Translations under genes and position numbers: made by a program
In this document: positions 61,987 through 64,000 of the stretch, in pieces
Layout: each line of letters begins with the position of its first letter
Numbering within the stretch: position 1 is the stretch's first letter
Notes under the pieces: generated by a model
What the model was told of the DNA's origin: nothing
What the model saw: only the letters and a program-made list of their open reading frames with translations
The model's database searches: none
Origin: Candidatus Nitrohelix vancouverensis
GTDB taxonomy: Bacteria > Nitrospinota > Nitrospinia > Nitrospinales > VA-1
Length of the DNA stretch: 64,000 nt
Direction: 5' to 3'
NCBI GenBank assembly: GCA_015698305.1
Contig: CP048620.1
Location: 2,072,557-2,136,556, forward strand

Positions 61987-63888
61987 CTAGAAGGTTTGAC
62001 CGATGCTGATATAAAAAGCGATGCTATCATCAACCTCTGGGCGACGATTCACGGGGAAGGCGACGTCCAGACGCACCGGTCCGACCGGAGTGTAATAACG
62101 CAAGCCCAGTCCCGCTCCCCATTGCAGGTCTTCATCAAGATCGGGCCAATCCGACGTGAACACGTTACCGCCGTCGATGAACGGTACGATCCCAAAATCT
62201 TTGTAGCGCATGCGCAGTTCCAGCCCTACTTCGAGAAGACTCCGCCCGCCCTCGGGGTCTCCGTTGGATTCCAGAGGGCCAACCGATTGGAATTCATAAC
62301 CGCGGATAGACCCGCCTCCTCCTGCAAAGAAGCGTTTGTCGGATGGAATTTCTGTCAGGGTGTTGCCGCTGATGCCTCCGATAACAGCGCGTCCGGCGAG
62401 AACAAAATGGCCCTTGTCGTCGAGAGAGTGATAGGCCTTGCCAGAGATGCGGGTTTTCGTGAAGCCGACACCGGAACCGACCAGGGTGAGGTAGGGCGCT
62501 ACGGAAAGCTGGTTCGACACGCCGCTTCGCGGATCGAGAAGGTCGTCCCGGGTATCGTATTTCAAGTCGACTGGAAATCCCATGAGGACAAAATCTTCCT
62601 GACCGTCCTGATTCTCGACGTTGGAGACTTCTCCCTGCAAGCCGCCTTTCAGCGATAAGGCCTGAGTGAATTTTCTCTCTAATCCGGCAAAACCGGTGAA
62701 TGCTTTCCTGTCAAAGGCGTCAAAATGCTCATTCTCCAGACTGCTGTTCATGATCAGATTCTGATGCCGATCCAGCCAGTCGGGAACAAACAAATTTGAT
62801 TCCAGATAGTTATTGATCTGATCAAAATCATTTTTCCCGATTCTGCTGACGCGGCCTGTGATGCGGAATTTCTCTCCGCCTCCCAGGAAATTCCGGTGCC
62901 CCCAAAAGGCCCGAACACTGCTTCCCTCGGTGGTCGTTGCATCCGCTCCAAAGCCAAAAAATCTTGCAGGCTTTTCTTCCAGGCCAAGAGTGATAGGGGA
63001 CTGATATTGATCGCTCGCTTTATCAGTTGCCGGGATTTCTTCAAGATCCAGTCGTGCCGAGGAAAAGATATCGAGCCCCAGTAAATCGGAGCGGAATTTC
63101 TGCAGTTTCTCGGGATTGTACAGATCTCCGGTTTCCCAGGTTTTACGCTCCGTTATGAATTCAGTTCTTGTGTTTTGATTGCCCTTCACGATCAGATCGC
63201 CCATTTGAACTCTGGGGCCGGTATCGACTGTGAATGAGGGTTCCAATGTTTGTTTCTGGTGGTTGATGCGAAGTTCCCTGTTGGATATTCTGGCTTTTGG
63301 ATATCCCAGATTATTGAGTTCTCTGACGATTTGATTTTCACCGTCAACCACATGAGACGCCAAGGCGGGTTCACCGGAACGCAAGGGCGCGGCGATTTCC
63401 AGATTCTCGATTCCTTGAATCTGGATTTCTCCAAAACTATAGAGTGGGCCTGTTGCAATTTTCAGTTCAACGACAAAAGGCGCCTGCTCGTTCATACGAG
63501 TCGTGTCAATCGAGTCCAGATTGTTGCCGTTTATGGTGACCGCGACATCGCCCGCTAAAAAACCAAAAGCCTTGAGAACTTTGCGCAGGCGGATTCGATC
63601 CGAAGAGGCCCGACGAACGAGCGCGGTGAGCGTTGAGGGGGGCGCTTTTTGAAGCTGGAACAGATTTGACGACAGCTCCAGGGTTTCTTTTAACTTTCCA
63701 TCTTCAATCGCCTGCAAAGAGACCTGATAGTCAGCGGCGTGTGAAATGAGCGGAGTGAGGCACAGCCCAAGCCATACCAGAGCTAATAAAAGCAGGTATC
63801 GGATGGAGGTAAACTGAAAACTTCCATAGGTCTTTGAACGTTCAAAAGACTTTATGGAGTCGCGGAGATTTGACAAGACTGGAAACAA
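61987..63888 (-). CDS. tamA: Outer-membrane TamA/BamA-family protein
   Basis: A 633-residue Omp85 protein: signal sequence around residues 28-52, POTRA domains to about residue 300 (SFGEIQIQGIENLEIAAPLR; GDLIVKGNQNTRTEFI), and a C-terminal 16-stranded barrel with GGGGSIRGYEFQSVGP, the conserved lid-lock region, and terminal YISIGQTF. The three-POTRA layout and the tamB gene directly downstream favour TamA over BamA. The start codon is uncertain: TTG 63888 places a basic 27-residue lead before the signal segment, and no ATG exists in that part of the frame. Confidence 0.92.
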   Translation of the reverse strand: MFPVLSNLRDSIKSFERSKTYGSFQFTSIRYLLLLALVWLGLCLTPLISHAADYQVSLQAIEDGKLKETLELSSNLFQLQKAPPSTLTALVRRASSDRIRLRKVLKAFGFLAGDVAVTINGNNLDSIDTTRMNEQAPFVVELKIATGPLYSFGEIQIQGIENLEIAAPLRSGEPALASHVVDGENQIVRELNNLGYPKARISNRELRINHQKQTLEPSFTVDTGPRVQMGDLIVKGNQNTRTEFITERKTWETGDLYNPEKLQKFRSDLLGLDIFSSARLDLEEIPATDKASDQYQSPITLGLEEKPARFFGFGADATTTEGSSVRAFWGHRNFLGGGEKFRITGRVSRIGKNDFDQINNYLESNLFVPDWLDRHQNLIMNSSLENEHFDAFDRKAFTGFAGLERKFTQALSLKGGLQGEVSNVENQDGQEDFVLMGFPVDLKYDTRDDLLDPRSGVSNQLSVAPYLTLVGSGVGFTKTRISGKAYHSLDDKGHFVLAGRAVIGGISGNTLTEIPSDKRFFAGGGGSIRGYEFQSVGPLESNGDPEGGRSLLEVGLELRMRYKDFGIVPFIDGGNVFTSDWPDLDEDLQWGAGLGLRYYTPVGPVRLDVAFPVNRRPEVDDSIAFYISIGQTF

Positions 63889-64000
63889 TTAATGCGACCT
63901 GCGTTATTTACATCAATGAGCGGCTGTATGGCGCCGTTTCAGTTTAGAAACATCTCATGTTGTATGAAAAATGGTTGATCCTACTAATATACGTTCTTAT

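Noticed and set aside
63889-64000. A gene start at the right edge
   Set aside because: No frame with a ribosome-binding site or recognisable product could be supported in the last 112 bases.

Overview
The window is about 64 kb of densely packed chromosome from a diderm (Gram-negative-type) bacterium. Outer-membrane biology is represented by lptC-lptA-lptB, a TamA/TamB pair, a WaaE-like glycosyltransferase and lipoprotein maturation genes (lspA, lgt). Base composition is close to even. TTG and GTG starts and 4-base ATGA overlaps are common. The rpoN-hpf-ptsN block, the MoxR/Bat operon and the RI-type leucine-rich-repeat proteins would fit a lineage such as Nitrospinota or the former deltaproteobacteria. 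That placement is inference from gene content and was not tested. No tRNA, rRNA, CRISPR array, insertion sequence or prophage was seen.

Layout. 0-1.5 kb: B12 uptake genes (ABC ATPase cut by the window edge, btuF) behind a cobalamin riboswitch. 1.6-6.5 kb (minus): an esterase, CCA-adding enzyme, a MinD-like ATPase and a large acidic membrane-anchored protein. 6.7-13.6 kb (plus): glycosyltransferase, site-2 protease, ileS-lspA-lgt, a small protein and an HDOD protein. 14-17.3 kb: an XRE regulator, a YdeP-like molybdopterin oxidoreductase and a single-domain response regulator. 17.3-27.1 kb (minus): moxR, DUF58, two accessory membrane proteins, batA, batB, then a Bax-inhibitor-1 gene with its own terminator, then batC, batD, batE.

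27.3-30.1 kb (plus): a cytoplasmic leucine-rich-repeat protein and two tandem seven-repeat propeller-like proteins. 30.1-36.7 kb: a complete trpEGDCFBA operon with a terminator hairpin ending about 10 bases before trpE. 36.7-40.3 kb: a second glycosyltransferase, a zinc-ribbon membrane protein, a pentapeptide-repeat protein, an exported leucine-rich-repeat protein, a stand-alone POTRA protein and a small lipoprotein. 40.3-50.8 kb (minus): nnr, a DUF1835 protein, tsaE, lptC-lptA-lptB, rpoN, hpf, ptsN, ptsI, metK. 50.8-56.7 kb: two paralogous unknown genes on either side of a glutathione peroxidase, then glgP and a divergent UDP-glucose pyrophosphorylase. 57.1-63.9 kb: a small exported protein with its own promoter region and terminator, then tamA-tamB on the minus strand.

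How the parts work together: lptC-A-B and TamA-TamB build the outer envelope; RpoN, PtsN, EI and Hpf form a nitrogen/energy regulatory block; glgP and UDP-glucose pyrophosphorylase meet at glucose-1-phosphate. The least explained parts are the FKKNIY paralogues, the propeller/LRR cluster, the POTRA-only protein, the acidic MinD-linked protein and the small exported protein at 57.1 kb.
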